NCBI RefSeq assembly: GCF_003268855.1
Contig: NZ_QLSZ01000006.1
Coordinates: 1 to 64,000 of the forward strand
Reading direction: 5' to 3'
DNA from: Flavobacterium aciduliphilum
GTDB lineage: Bacteria; Bacteroidota; Bacteroidia; Flavobacteriales; Flavobacteriaceae
Length of the DNA stretch: 64,000 nucleotides
A model generated the notes under the pieces. It ran no database searches. It was not told where the DNA came from and was given only the letters and a program-made list of their open reading frames with translations. Below, piece by piece: positions 8,492 through 17,758 of the stretch (its first letter is position 1; each line of letters begins with the position of its first letter). A program made the translations under genes and the position numbers.

Positions 8492-9193
8492 ATGACAAAA
8501 CCCATTCATATATTATCCACCAAAAAGCTTTTACCCAATCAAAAGCGCGCCTTACTAGACGCCAATATTACTTTAATTGAGGAAGATTTCATTGAAACAA
8601 AAATCAAGAAGTTCGAACTGTTTTTACGAGGAACGAAGCAATCTGTAGTAAACGACAATTTGATTTTCACCAGTCAAAATGCCGTTAAAAGTGTGTTACA
8701 ACATCCAAAATGCAGCGAACTTAAAAACAAAAATGTATTTGCTGTTGGATTAAAAACCAAATCTTTGTTGGAAGAAAACGGATTTAATGTAGGTGTTCAC
8801 ACAGACTATGCCTCCGATTTAGCAGAAATAATTTCATTGATTTACAACAAGGAACAGTACACGTTTTTTTGTGGTAATTTACGAAGAGATGTGTTGCCAA
8901 CTACCTTAAAGGAAAACGGAATTAAATGTGATGAAATTGAGGTGTATGAAACCAACCTCATTTCAAAAAAAGTACCTCATAAATTTGATGGAATACTATT
9001 TTTCAGTCCGTCTGCCGTTGAAAGTTATTTAAAATCAAATACTATAAAAAACGAAATGTGCTTTTGTATTGGTGAGACTACTGCAGAAGCTTTAGAAGAA
9101 AAAGAAATTAACAACATCATCATTGCAGATCAACCCTCTGTTGATAACGTGATTGAGGAAGTTATAGAATGTTATATTAACCAGCACCCTTGA
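8492..9193 (+). CDS. hemD: Uroporphyrinogen-III synthase
   Basis: The 233-residue protein matches the poorly conserved HemD family in length and pattern: two Rossmann-like lobes, with FTSQNAVKSV and VFAVGLKTKSLLEENG in the first part, and FFSPSAVESYL and CIGETTAEAL in the second. Its place between hemC and hemE settles the assignment. It cyclises hydroxymethylbilane with inversion of ring D. Confidence 0.92.
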   Translation: MTKPIHILSTKKLLPNQKRALLDANITLIEEDFIETKIKKFELFLRGTKQSVVNDNLIFTSQNAVKSVLQHPKCSELKNKNVFAVGLKTKSLLEENGFNVGVHTDYASDLAEIISLIYNKEQYTFFCGNLRRDVLPTTLKENGIKCDEIEVYETNLISKKVPHKFDGILFFSPSAVESYLKSNTIKNEMCFCIGETTAEALEEKEINNIIIADQPSVDNVIEEVIECYINQHP

Positions 9194-9211
9194 AGGGTTA
9201 AATAATAAAAA

Positions 9212-10237
9212 ATGATCAAAAACGACTTATTTTTAAGAGCTTTAAATAATGAAACGGTAGAACGTCCGCCGGTTTGGATGATGCGTCAAGCAGGAAGATA
9301 CTTGCCAGAATTCAGAGCGTTACGAGATAAATATGATTTTTTCACGCGTTGTGAAACCCCCGAATTGGCAGCCGAAATTACGGTACAGCCTATTCGAATT
9401 GTACAACCCGATGCGGCTATTTTATTTTCTGATATTTTGGTGGTGCCCCGTGCTATGGGAATTCATGTTGAATTGAAGGATAATTTGGGACCCATTATTC
9501 CCAATCCAATCCGAACTATGGAACAAGTGAATCAAGTGTATGTTCCCAACATTCAAGAAACCTTAGGCTATGTGATGGACGCCGTAAAATTAACCAAAGA
9601 AATGTTGAATGATGAGGTGCCTCTTATTGGTTTTGCTGGTTCGCCGTGGACGATTTTCTGTTATGCCGTGGAAGGGAAAGGATCAAAAAGTTATGACACT
9701 GCCAAAGGATTTTGTTTCTCCAATCCAGTAGCGGCACACAGCTTATTGCAAAAAATTACCGATACGACCATCTTGTATTTAAAAGAAAAAGTAAAAGCAG
9801 GATGCAACGCCATACAAATTTTCGATTCTTGGGGAGGGATGTTGTCACCAGTAGATTATCAAGAATTTTCTTGGCAATACATCAACCAAATTGTAGAAGC
9901 TTTAGCGGAAGACACCAAAGTCATCGTTTTCGGAAAAGGATGTTGGTTTGCTCTAGGAGAAATGTCCAAATCGAAAGCATCAGCATTAGGAGTAGATTGG
10001 ACGTGTTCGGCGAGAAACGCTCGGTATTTATCAGGTGGAAACATCACGTTGCAAGGAAACTTTGATCCATCAAGATTGTTATCTCCCATTCCAACCATCA
10101 AAAAAATGGTACATCAAATGATAGACGAATTCGGTAAAGACAATTATATAGTAAATCTTGGTCACGGAATTTTACCAAACATTCCAGTAGATCATGCGAA
10201 AGCTTTTGTTGAGGCGGTGAAGGAATATAAATCATAG
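9212..10237 (+). CDS. hemE: Uroporphyrinogen decarboxylase
   Basis: The 341-residue enzyme decarboxylates uroporphyrinogen III to coproporphyrinogen III. The N-terminal signature [18 protein letters not shown] (from about residue 18) and [11 protein letters not shown] (about 73) with its catalytic Asp are intact, as is the terminal [14 protein letters not shown] block. It starts 18 nt after hemD. Confidence 0.97.
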   Translation: MIKNDLFLRALNNETVERPPVWMMRQAGRYLPEFRALRDKYDFFTRCETPELAAEITVQPIRIVQPDAAILFSDILVVPRAMGIHVELKDNLGPIIPNPIRTMEQVNQVYVPNIQETLGYVMDAVKLTKEMLNDEVPLIGFAGSPWTIFCYAVEGKGSKSYDTAKGFCFSNPVAAHSLLQKITDTTILYLKEKVKAGCNAIQIFDSWGGMLSPVDYQEFSWQYINQIVEALAEDTKVIVFGKGCWFALGEMSKSKASALGVDWTCSARNARYLSGGNITLQGNFDPSRLLSPIPTIKKMVHQMIDEFGKDNYIVNLGHGILPNIPVDHAKAFVEAVKEYKS

Positions 10238-10292
10238 TACAAAGAATCGGGATTTAGGTTAACTGTAATTCTATACTAAAACAGAGAAAAAA

Positions 10293-10718
10293 ATGAAATT
10301 TAACTTTTTAAAACCAACTTTAATCTCTTGTGTTATTGGGGTTTTTATACCAGGATTCACAGCAATTTTATTTTTCTTATTCCAATTTCTAACTAACAAG
10401 CTAAATATTGAATGTGAAACATATTGGAAATCTTTATGGATCCTGACAACTATAATTTCAATTGTTTCTCCTATATTTTTTATAAAAAATATTGAAAAAA
10501 CTAAAAAGCCAACACTTGCAAAATTGACGTTTTTTAATTTTATTGAATATATTTCTCTTCAAGGTTGCTTTGCACAATTTTTCACAAGTGGAAAAACAAT
10601 TTGTTACGGTTCTGGTAGTCAAAATGGATTGGAATTAGTATTTACAGCTTGGCTTGCTTTACCAATTTTAATTTGTTTTAGTTTTATTTTTAAATATAGA
10701 TTTGAAAAATTAGAATAA
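10293..10718 (+). CDS. Unrecognised small membrane protein
   Basis: The 141-residue protein has four probable transmembrane segments (about 8-34, 46-64, 78-95 weaker, 112-133) with a basic end. I recognise no family. It is AT-rich and interrupts the heme run between hemE and hemF, with 55 nt and 46 nt gaps. A purine-rich run before the ATG could serve as a ribosome site. It may be a lineage-specific insertion; no link to heme metabolism is evident. Confidence 0.55.
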   Translation: MKFNFLKPTLISCVIGVFIPGFTAILFFLFQFLTNKLNIECETYWKSLWILTTIISIVSPIFFIKNIEKTKKPTLAKLTFFNFIEYISLQGCFAQFFTSGKTICYGSGSQNGLELVFTAWLALPILICFSFIFKYRFEKLE

Positions 10719-10764
10719 AGACTAGTGTTAATAATAGTTTGCCTCTGTAATTAATATAACAATA

Positions 10765-11673
10765 ATGAAAAACAAATTCTACCAATACATTCTTCAACTC
10801 CAAAACCAAATCACTTCCAAACTTGAGGAAGTAGATGGCGTGGCCAAATTCCGAGAAGATATTTGGGAACGACCCGAAGGCGGTGGCGGAAGAACACGAG
10901 TGATAGAAAACGGGAATGTTTTTGAAAAAGGAGGCGTAAATATTTCAGCCGTTCATGGAAAATTACCCGATTCCATGCAGCAACTTTTCAACATGGGTGA
11001 AGCCGATTTTTTTGCCTGCGGTTTGAGTTTGGTAATCCATCCGAAAAGCCCAATGGTGCCAACCGTTCACGCTAATTGGCGTTATTTTGAAATGTACGAT
11101 GATAATGGAAACGTAATCAATTCATGGTTTGGTGGCGGACAAGATATAACGCCCTATTATATATTTGAAGATGATGCAAAACATTTTCATCAAACGTGTA
11201 AAACCGCTTGCGACAAACACAATCCAGAGTTTTATCCAAAATTTAAAAAGCAATGCGATACGTATTTTTGGAACGCACACAGAAATGAAGCACGTGGATT
11301 AGGTGGGTTATTCTTTGACTATTGCAAAGAAACGGAAACTATGAAAATGGAAGATTGGTACAATTTTGTTACTGAAGTAGGAAATAGTTTTCTAGAGGCT
11401 TACGTTCCAATTGTTGAAAGAAGAAAAAATTTAGAATATACAGCCTCACAACTTATGTGGCAAGAAATCCGTCGAGGGCGTTATGTGGAATTTAATTTGG
11501 TTCACGATAAAGGCACCTTGTTTGGACTCAAAACCAATGGGCGCATTGAGAGTATTTTAATGTCGTTGCCACCGCATGTGCAATGGGTTTACGACCATCA
11601 TCCTGTTGCGGGAAGTGAAGAAGAAAAATTAATTAAAGTATTAGAAAACCCTATGGATTGGATTGAAGATTGA
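10765..11673 (+). CDS. hemF: Oxygen-dependent coproporphyrinogen III oxidase
   Basis: The 302-residue enzyme converts coproporphyrinogen III to protoporphyrinogen IX using O2. Conserved stretches include RPEGGGGRTRV, the His residues of LVIHPKSPMVPTVHANWRY (about 91-109), WFGGGQDITPYY (about 125) and FWNAHRNEARGLGGLFFDY (about 173). The choice of HemF rather than HemN implies heme synthesis under oxygen. The stop overlaps the ATG of the next small ORF (TGATG). Confidence 0.97.
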   Translation: MKNKFYQYILQLQNQITSKLEEVDGVAKFREDIWERPEGGGGRTRVIENGNVFEKGGVNISAVHGKLPDSMQQLFNMGEADFFACGLSLVIHPKSPMVPTVHANWRYFEMYDDNGNVINSWFGGGQDITPYYIFEDDAKHFHQTCKTACDKHNPEFYPKFKKQCDTYFWNAHRNEARGLGGLFFDYCKETETMKMEDWYNFVTEVGNSFLEAYVPIVERRKNLEYTASQLMWQEIRRGRYVEFNLVHDKGTLFGLKTNGRIESILMSLPPHVQWVYDHHPVAGSEEEKLIKVLENPMDWIED

Positions 11674-12267
11674 TGAATAATATTAATATAAAAAAATTAA
11701 TTGAGAATATGATGCCAATGGAGAGTGAAAAATTGTATTATGAATATGAAGAAATTCTTAAAAAGAATGGAGTTGTAAAAGTAAAAGACCTTTTGGATAA
11801 TGATTATAAAATTGAACCCAAGTCTGAATATAATTTTTTATAAAAATGAAAATTGTATCATATTATATTTAATAAAAAATGAAAGTAGAAGAGAATTGAC
11901 TGTTGGTTATAATCTCAACTATTGGGTAAGAAGTGCTTTATTTAATAAGAAACAATTATTAGAGTTATCAGTTACTGTAAGCAATTATGAAGATAAATAT
12001 GCTTATTTTATTAATGCAGATGAATATATACAATTTACAGTAGGCTTGAATCTTTCCCATGAAACCACTAATATTCCATCAAATAGTTATAATGCTTCAA
12101 GAATATCTTATGATATTTTTAAAAGAATTTTAGAAGGGAATGTTTTTACTGTTGGTATTGTCGAATCTGATATTCATAATGAATTGTTTGATTTTAATAC
12201 TAAAAAAAAATGGATTTCTATTAAAGATATAGAAACTGAGAAATTTCAAGATAAAAATAAAAAATAA
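11673..12267 (+). pseudogene. Unrecognised ORF pair, probably one frameshifted gene
   Basis: A first frame runs from the ATG at 11673 (overlapping the hemF stop) to TAA at 11841-11843, 56 codons. A second frame, one base out, is open from before 11800 to 12267. Removing one T from the T6 tract at 11834-11839 would join them into a single protein of about 197 residues reading SEYNFYKNENC across the joint. Composition (AT-rich; Lys, Asn and Ile-rich) differs from the flanking heme genes. No family recognised. A real frameshift, a sequencing error, or a genuine second start at 11800 are all possible. Confidence 0.5.
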
Positions 12268-12279
12268 TACATTATTAAT

Positions 12280-13284
12280 ATGTTCCCATTACAAAGAGGT
12301 AGAAGATTACGCGTTAACGAATCCATTCGTTCATTAGTGCGCGAGACCACATTAAGTCCAAGTGATTTTATGTTTCCGATGTTCATTGCTGAAGGCGAAA
12401 ATTATAAAGTCGAAATCCCATCCATGCCAGGGATTTTTCGTCGTTCTATCGATTTAACGGTTGAAGAAGTTAAGGAGCTTTTCGCACTCGGAATTCGTGC
12501 AGTAAACATCTACGTAAAAGTCGACGAATCGTTAAAAGATAATACAGGAAAAGAAGCGTGGAATCCCAACGGATTGATGCAACGCGCCATTCGTGAAATC
12601 AAAAAAGCTTGTCCAAAAATGATTGTGATGCCCGATGTGGCATTGGATCCGTATTCTATTTATGGTCACGACGGCATTATCGAAAACGGTGATGTTGCCA
12701 ACGATGCAACCAATGAGGCTTTAGTAAAAATGGCTGTTTCTCATGCACAAGCGGGGGCCGATTTTGTAGCACCAAGTGACATGATGGACGGACGTGTGTT
12801 GCGATTACGTCAAGGTTTGGATGCTGCTGGTTTCTCAAATGTGGGCATTATGAGCTATTCGGCTAAATATGCGTCGGCGTTTTACGGACCTTTTCGTGAT
12901 GCGTTAGACAGCGCACCAAAAGAAGCCGATATAGAAGTTCCAAAAGATAAAAAAACCTATCAAATGGATTATGCCAATCGTATCGAAGCCGTCAAAGAAG
13001 CCTTGATGGATGTGGAAGAAGGTGCTGATATGGTGATGGTAAAACCCGGAATTGCATATTTGGATATCGTTCGAGAAGTTAAAAATGCTGTGCAAGTTCC
13101 CGTGACGGTTTTTCATGTTTCAGGCGAGTATGCCATGATTAAAGCCGCTTCCGAAAGAGGTTGGTTAGACCATGACAAAATCATGATGGAACAATTGATG
13201 TGCATCAAGAGAGCAGGAGCGAGTTTAATTTCGACCTACTTTGCTAAAGAAGCTGCTATATTATTAAACCAAAGTTTATACTGA
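12280..13284 (+). CDS. hemB: Delta-aminolevulinic acid dehydratase (porphobilinogen synthase)
   Basis: This 334-residue enzyme condenses two 5-aminolevulinates to porphobilinogen. Schiff-base lysines lie in MVMVKPGIAYLD and HVSGEYAMIKAA. The metal loop at 119-132 reads DVALDPYSIYGHDG: zinc-type enzymes have three Cys here, whereas this one has Ala/Asp, as in the Mg/K-dependent class. It lies last in the plus-strand heme run although it acts second after HemA. Confidence 0.97.
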   Translation: MFPLQRGRRLRVNESIRSLVRETTLSPSDFMFPMFIAEGENYKVEIPSMPGIFRRSIDLTVEEVKELFALGIRAVNIYVKVDESLKDNTGKEAWNPNGLMQRAIREIKKACPKMIVMPDVALDPYSIYGHDGIIENGDVANDATNEALVKMAVSHAQAGADFVAPSDMMDGRVLRLRQGLDAAGFSNVGIMSYSAKYASAFYGPFRDALDSAPKEADIEVPKDKKTYQMDYANRIEAVKEALMDVEEGADMVMVKPGIAYLDIVREVKNAVQVPVTVFHVSGEYAMIKAASERGWLDHDKIMMEQLMCIKRAGASLISTYFAKEAAILLNQSLY

Positions 13285-13344
13285 TATTAATCATATTTTA
13301 GATTTCGAAATCAAGTTACTTTTGAAGGTATTAAAATTATAAAA

Positions 13345-13758
13345 ATGAAAGCGTTTATAACAACTGTTTTATTTGTTGCATTGTTTGTTTTTACAAGTAG
13401 TTGTGGCGGTAAAAAAGAAGATCAAGATTTTGGTAAAAAAGCTGCTAAAGAATCAGTCCAATCTGAAACTGTTGCCTCACCAATGGAAACCAAAGGAAAA
13501 GAAATTTTTGAAGGCAAAGGAACTTGTGCTACGTGTCACAAACCCGATGTGAAATTAGTAGGGCCTAGTCTAAAGGAAATCGCTAAGATATATAACGAGA
13601 AAAAAGCAAGTATTGCCACATTCTTGAAAGGAAATGAAAAGCCTTTAGTAGATCCGAGTCAATTTGAAGTGATGAAAGCTAATTTTGCTTTGACAAAAAA
13701 CTTTACTGATGAAGAAAGACAAGCCTTAGAAGCGTATGTCTTGAGCCAAGGAAAATAA
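13345..13758 (+). CDS. Lipoprotein class I cytochrome c
   Basis: The 137-residue protein has a signal peptide ending in a lipobox (FTSSC, Cys20), a low-complexity linker (about 22-48), then a mono-heme domain with Cys61-x-x-Cys64-His65 (CATCHKP). The GPSLKEIA motif is present, and Met110 is a candidate sixth ligand. It is probably tethered at the periplasmic side and carries electrons. Being directly downstream of the heme pathway, it may be co-expressed with its cofactor. Confidence 0.85.
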   Translation: MKAFITTVLFVALFVFTSSCGGKKEDQDFGKKAAKESVQSETVASPMETKGKEIFEGKGTCATCHKPDVKLVGPSLKEIAKIYNEKKASIATFLKGNEKPLVDPSQFEVMKANFALTKNFTDEERQALEAYVLSQGK

Positions 13759-13784
13759 TTTTCAACGAAAACAAAATTTGTTCC

Positions 13785-13815
13785 CCTGCAATGTATGAAG
13801 TTGCAGGTTTTTTTT
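13785..13815 (+). terminator. Rho-independent terminator after the cytochrome c gene
   Basis: Seven-base perfect arms (CCTGCAA 13785-13791; TTGCAGG 13801-13807) with a 9-nt loop precede eight T. It marks the probable end of the plus-strand heme transcript. Confidence 0.8.
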
Positions 13816-13847
13816 ATGTATAAAGTAATATCTTTAATCTCAAAAAA

Positions 13848-14327
13848 ATGCAACAAATCGTCTTTATTAAGTCGCCTCTAGGGATTGCCAAAATAGTAGG
13901 TAATGCAACGGGGATTTCTGAAATTTCAGTGATTGACGAAGGTGAAGTATCAGAAATAATCCCAAAGGAATTGCAAAACACAGTGTGTCAACTTCAAGAA
14001 TATTTTGAAGGGAAGCGAACTAATTTTGATTTTAAAATAACTCCTAAGGGAACCGATTTTCAACAAAAAGTATGGCAAGAATTGTGTAATATCCCATTTG
14101 GAAAAACGCTAACGTATCTCGAATTATCAAAAAAACTTGGCGATGTTAAAGCCATTCGAGCCGTCGCCTCAGCCAATGGGAAAAATCCACTTTGGATTGT
14201 AATTCCCTGCCACCGAGTAATTGGAAGCGATGGCTCACTCACAGGATATGCGGGTGGATTATGGCGTAAAAAATGGCTTCTTGATCATGAAAGTTCATCA
14301 AAACAGCCAACATTATTTGATGAATAA
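13848..14327 (+). CDS. ogt: Methylated-DNA-[protein]-cysteine S-methyltransferase
   Basis: The 159-residue suicide DNA repair protein takes O6-alkyl groups from guanine onto Cys121 in IPCHRVIG. The recognition-helix region with Arg (AIRAVASANGKNP, about 102-114) is intact. The length matches the Ogt/MGMT family, without the Ada N-terminal domain. Confidence 0.92.
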   Translation: MQQIVFIKSPLGIAKIVGNATGISEISVIDEGEVSEIIPKELQNTVCQLQEYFEGKRTNFDFKITPKGTDFQQKVWQELCNIPFGKTLTYLELSKKLGDVKAIRAVASANGKNPLWIVIPCHRVIGSDGSLTGYAGGLWRKKWLLDHESSSKQPTLFDE

Positions 14328-14417
14328 GAAATATTTTTTTGCACTTTGAAAAAAATTTACGTACTTCGCATTATAAACTGATGTAAATCAGTATGATTAT
14401 ATAGTATAAACGCCAAA

Positions 14418-14425
14418 TAAATTTG
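14418..14425 (+). promoter_or_regulatory. -7 box abutting the exonuclease start codon
   Basis: TAAATTTG matches TANNTTTG and ends 4 nt before the ATG at 14430. If used, transcription would begin at or next to the start codon, giving a leaderless mRNA. Confidence 0.4.
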
Positions 14426-14429
14426 TAGT

Positions 14430-15143
14430 ATGATTGACAAACTTCGACTTGAAAACCTCTTGTTTCTTGATATTGAAACGGTACCAGAACAAGAAAACTT
14501 TGAATCTTTAGACCAAGAAACAAAGCACCTATGGGATCTCAAAACCCAATACCAACGAAAAGAAGACTTTACTCCTGAAGCATTTTATGATAGAGCTGGA
14601 ATATGGGCAGAATTTGGAAAAATTGTCTGTATTTCTGTGGGATATTTTGTTGTGAAAGGAGATGTAAGAAATTTTAGAGTAACGTCTTTTTTTGGAACCG
14701 AAAAAAAGATATTACACGATTTCACGAATCTACTTTCTAATCATTTTAGTGGAGCACAATATGTTTTGTGTGGTCACAATATAAAAGAATTTGATATCCC
14801 TTTTATAGCTAGGAGAATGATTATCAACCAAATGAATTTGCCAGAAAAATTGAACTTATTCGGCAAAAAGCCTTGGGAAATTCCACATTTGGACACACTC
14901 GAATTATGGAAATTTGGCGATTATAAGCATTTTACGTCTCTAAAATTATTAACAAAAGTATTGAGAATTCCTACATCAAAAGACGATATTGATGGGAGTC
15001 AAGTGGGATATGTATTTTATGTCGAAAAAGACATTGATAGAATTGTGGTTTACTGCGAAAAAGATGTTATTGCTGTGGCTCAGGTCTTTTTACGTCTAAG
15101 AAGAGAAGATTTATTGATAGCGGATGAGATCATTCACGTTTAG
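14430..15143 (+). CDS. PolB-like 3'-5' exonuclease
   Basis: The 237-residue protein resembles the stand-alone exonuclease domain of family B polymerases (DNA_pol_B_exo2 type). Exo I acidic residues are Asp14 and Glu16 in LFLDIETVPE; Exo II is GHNIKEFDIPFIARR (about 110-124); Exo III is YCEKDVIAVAQVFLRL (about 205-220), the Tyr-x3-Asp form. No polymerase is fused or adjacent. It probably trims DNA ends; its pathway is unknown. Confidence 0.85.
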   Translation: MIDKLRLENLLFLDIETVPEQENFESLDQETKHLWDLKTQYQRKEDFTPEAFYDRAGIWAEFGKIVCISVGYFVVKGDVRNFRVTSFFGTEKKILHDFTNLLSNHFSGAQYVLCGHNIKEFDIPFIARRMIINQMNLPEKLNLFGKKPWEIPHLDTLELWKFGDYKHFTSLKLLTKVLRIPTSKDDIDGSQVGYVFYVEKDIDRIVVYCEKDVIAVAQVFLRLRREDLLIADEIIHV

Positions 15144-15157
15144 TTAAATTAGCTACA

Positions 15158-15252
15158 GATTCATAGATTTTGAAATTTTAATACTTTCCAACTAAATTGG
15201 ATTAAAGGTGTATCAAAAATTATTTTCTGGTATTTAAATTAATCTGTGAATC
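15158..15252. repeat. Degenerate member of the GATTCACAGATT palindrome family
   Basis: Arms 15158-15169 and 15241-15252 are inverted repeats matching at 11 of 12 positions, 71 bp apart. The arm word reappears in the strong palindrome at 48941-48985. This covers most of the 154-bp gap before the next gene. Confidence 0.5.
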
Positions 15253-15297
15253 AATGCTAGTTTTTTATTAATAGTTATATTTACAAAAAAACAAATC

Positions 15298-16737
15298 ATG
15301 GTATTAAGTAGATTCTGGCTGACTATTTTCATTTCGTCAATTCTTTTTGTTGTTGTAAGTTTATTTACGGGAAACAACCACACTATTGATTATGTATTGA
15401 ACGGAAAGAAAGATGATCCCATTTTGATTTCAGAAAAATACCTAAATCAGGTTCCTGTTTTTATCAAAGATAGTATTGAAAAAGCACCTGATCAAGCAAT
15501 GGTTATTAATCGTGATACCACCAATATTGACACATCGTATGTGTATAAAAACAAAACTATCAAAATATACAGTGGGGTTCAAAAAGCCGATGGATTATTG
15601 CCAACCTGTAAAAATACCCTAGTTGATTTAATACTGCCCTTAATCGCTTATTTAGCTTTTTTCTGTGGTTTGATGGAGCTTTTAATTATATCTGGTGCTT
15701 CTGGGAAATTAGCTAAAATTTTAAGTCCAGTGTTTGTCAAAGTCTTCCCAAGTCTTCCCAAAAATCACCCGTCTATTTCTTATATGACGTTGAATTTTGC
15801 TGCTAATTTCCTCGGATTGGATTCGGCAGCAACTCCTTTTGGATTGAAAGCCATGGAAAGTTTGCAGGAATTGAATCCCGAAAAAGAAAAAGCAAGTGAT
15901 GCTCAAATCATGTTTATGTGCTTGCATGCTTCCGGACTTACCTTGATTGCTACGTCTATAATTGGGTATCGTGCGGCAGCCAACGCAAGCAATCCTGCAG
16001 ACGTTATGTTACCTTGTATTATTACCTCTTTTATTGGAACCATTGCAGCTTTTCTAATAGTAGGTATCAAACAAAAAATCAATTTCAAAAGTGCTTCATT
16101 AGTAGCGGTTTTAATGGTTCTAATAGCAACTATCGTTGGATTGTTGCTGTATGTGAATCATTTAGATTTAATACAAAAAAATGCTTTCACAGCGAATCTC
16201 TCAGGATTAATCTTGGTGGGAATCATTGTATTTACCTTGCTCTTTTCTTTTGCCAAAGAAAAAATGTTTATAGAAGCCAAAACCACAGTTTTTGAAGCTT
16301 TTGTAACAGGCGCAAATAACGGAATCAAAACAGGAGTTACTATTTTTCCCTATGTGATGGGTATGTTGGTAGCCATTTCTTTATTTAGAAATAGTGGCTT
16401 GTTTGAAATCATCAGTAATTGGATTGCTTTTGGATTTTCAAATATGGGAGTGAGTAAAGAAATTACAGATGCACTACCGGTAGCCTTACTTAGACCGTTT
16501 AGTTCTGCGGGTTCCCGAGGATTTTTGATTGATTCGATGAATACCTTTGGAGCCGATTCCATGACCGGTCGATTGAGTAGTATTTTTCAATGCAGTGCCG
16601 AAAGTACATTTTATGTCATTGCGGTTTATTTCGGTTCGGTAAACATCAAAAACACCCGTTATGCTTTAGGAACTATGCTTTTAGTGGATTTGATTTGTGT
16701 GATAACTGCAATTTTTGTGGCTCATTGGTTTTTTTAA
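15298..16737 (+). CDS. Nucleoside-recognition (Gate) domain membrane protein, SpmA-SpmB-like fusion
   Basis: The 479-residue integral membrane protein resembles the spore maturation SpmA and SpmB proteins in one chain, common in non-sporulating Bacteroidota. An N-terminal helix (about 7-22) is followed by a hydrophilic segment (about 25-100). The first Gate domain includes GLMELLIISGASGKLAKIL and LNFAANFLGLDSAATPFG; the second includes NNGIKTGVTIFPYVMGMLVAISLF and PFSSAGSRGF. The transported substrate is unknown, and the Spm name should not be taken as a function here. Confidence 0.8.
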   Translation: MVLSRFWLTIFISSILFVVVSLFTGNNHTIDYVLNGKKDDPILISEKYLNQVPVFIKDSIEKAPDQAMVINRDTTNIDTSYVYKNKTIKIYSGVQKADGLLPTCKNTLVDLILPLIAYLAFFCGLMELLIISGASGKLAKILSPVFVKVFPSLPKNHPSISYMTLNFAANFLGLDSAATPFGLKAMESLQELNPEKEKASDAQIMFMCLHASGLTLIATSIIGYRAAANASNPADVMLPCIITSFIGTIAAFLIVGIKQKINFKSASLVAVLMVLIATIVGLLLYVNHLDLIQKNAFTANLSGLILVGIIVFTLLFSFAKEKMFIEAKTTVFEAFVTGANNGIKTGVTIFPYVMGMLVAISLFRNSGLFEIISNWIAFGFSNMGVSKEITDALPVALLRPFSSAGSRGFLIDSMNTFGADSMTGRLSSIFQCSAESTFYVIAVYFGSVNIKNTRYALGTMLLVDLICVITAIFVAHWFF

Positions 16738-16748
16738 AATAAGAAAAA

Positions 16749-16910
16749 GTGTTGTATTCGAGATTGATATGTCATTTTATTGGCAATGTAACGATTTGGA
16801 TTATAAATTTTGGAACTAAATCTATTGATGAAATCGCAAGAAAAGATAATTCTTGGATAGGCTTCATGTTTCTTATAATTATTTTTTTAGTTCTTTATTC
16901 AAGAACTTAA
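16749..16910 (+). other. Possible small membrane ORF in the gap before the outer-membrane protein
   Basis: The 243-bp gap 16738-16980 holds an open frame of 53 codons from a GTG at 16749 (TTG also possible at 16752), ending TAA at 16908-16910. It encodes a short polar N-terminus and one hydrophobic C-terminal helix (IGFMFLIIIFLVLY). There is no ATG start before the helix and no clear ribosome site. It may be a tiny gene or the tail of a lost one. Confidence 0.2.
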
Positions 16911-16980
16911 TATGTTAATCATTAATTCTTATATAAAGAAAATGAATATCAAAAAGCCACAAAAATTGCATTTAACTCAT

Positions 16981-17670
16981 TTAATCCTTCTTATATTTTG
17001 TTCTGTTTGAATAAACCACCAATCCCATTACAAATCGATTATGTCCGTTTTCAGTAAATGAATTGGATACCGCCGCATAATCAGATTTCCATTTTCCTGT
17101 GATTAAGGCAAACTCGTATCCAATGTTCAAACGTAAAGAAACTTTATCATTTTTTTTAAGTCCGAAAGCAATAGAAGGACCAGTATAAAACATACCATTA
17201 CGCAAACGAATATAACTAGCATTGCTCGTTCCAAGAGCATTCAAATCCACTTGATTGTTGGACGCGTATAAATTAAAATCATTTGTAGTATAGGCTAAAT
17301 TTAATCCTCCAGAAAACAAAAATTTAGCGCTGTTTACAAAATTATAATGGCCTCGCAATTTAATTGCAAAGGAAGATCCGGAACTCGTACTAAATTCATT
17401 TGATTTTTTAAAAAATTGTGATGCAAACTCCGTGTCCAAAGAACCTTTTTTCCCCATATAATCAATTCCGAAGATAAATTCGGGAGTCGTTTTTACCGTT
17501 TCAGGCATGCCACTGGCGGCCAATTTATCGTCTATAGCATAACGACTATTCACATTGGCGCCCACTCCAAAATAATAACTTACATTCATGTCTTGTTTTT
17601 TGGTATCGCTTTCTTGAGCAAAACTATAGCTACTAATGGCTAGTAACGAAAAGAGCATAAACTTTTTCAT
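16981..17670 (-). CDS. Outer-membrane beta-barrel protein
   Basis: With the start at 17670 the product is 229 residues and begins MKKFMLFSLLAISSYSFAQ, a clean signal peptide. The frame is open to 17754, but that adds 28 residues before the signal peptide, so the inner start is preferred. The mature part alternates polar and hydrophobic residues as barrel strands do (for example FAIKLRGHYNF, KVSLRLNIGYEFAL) and ends with a strand and a basic tail. No enzyme motif is visible. It lies 88 nt beyond the leuS stop. Confidence 0.7.
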   Translation of the reverse strand: MKKFMLFSLLAISSYSFAQESDTKKQDMNVSYYFGVGANVNSRYAIDDKLAASGMPETVKTTPEFIFGIDYMGKKGSLDTEFASQFFKKSNEFSTSSGSSFAIKLRGHYNFVNSAKFLFSGGLNLAYTTNDFNLYASNNQVDLNALGTSNASYIRLRNGMFYTGPSIAFGLKKNDKVSLRLNIGYEFALITGKWKSDYAAVSNSFTENGHNRFVMGLVVYSNRTKYKKD

Positions 17671-17758
17671 AATTGAATGATTTAAAATAAGAAAAGAAAT
17701 CCAAATATCAAAAAAAAAATCTTCATATTTGGATGACTTAAAGGTATTTAACATTTTT

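Noticed and set aside
9712..10065. 117-codon plus-strand frame within hemE
   Set aside because: Out-of-frame shadow of a fully conserved enzyme; Arg/Ser-rich with no family pattern.
17671..17754. Upstream extension of the outer-membrane barrel frame
   Set aside because: It adds 28 residues before a perfect signal peptide; the inner ATG at 17670 is the plausible start.
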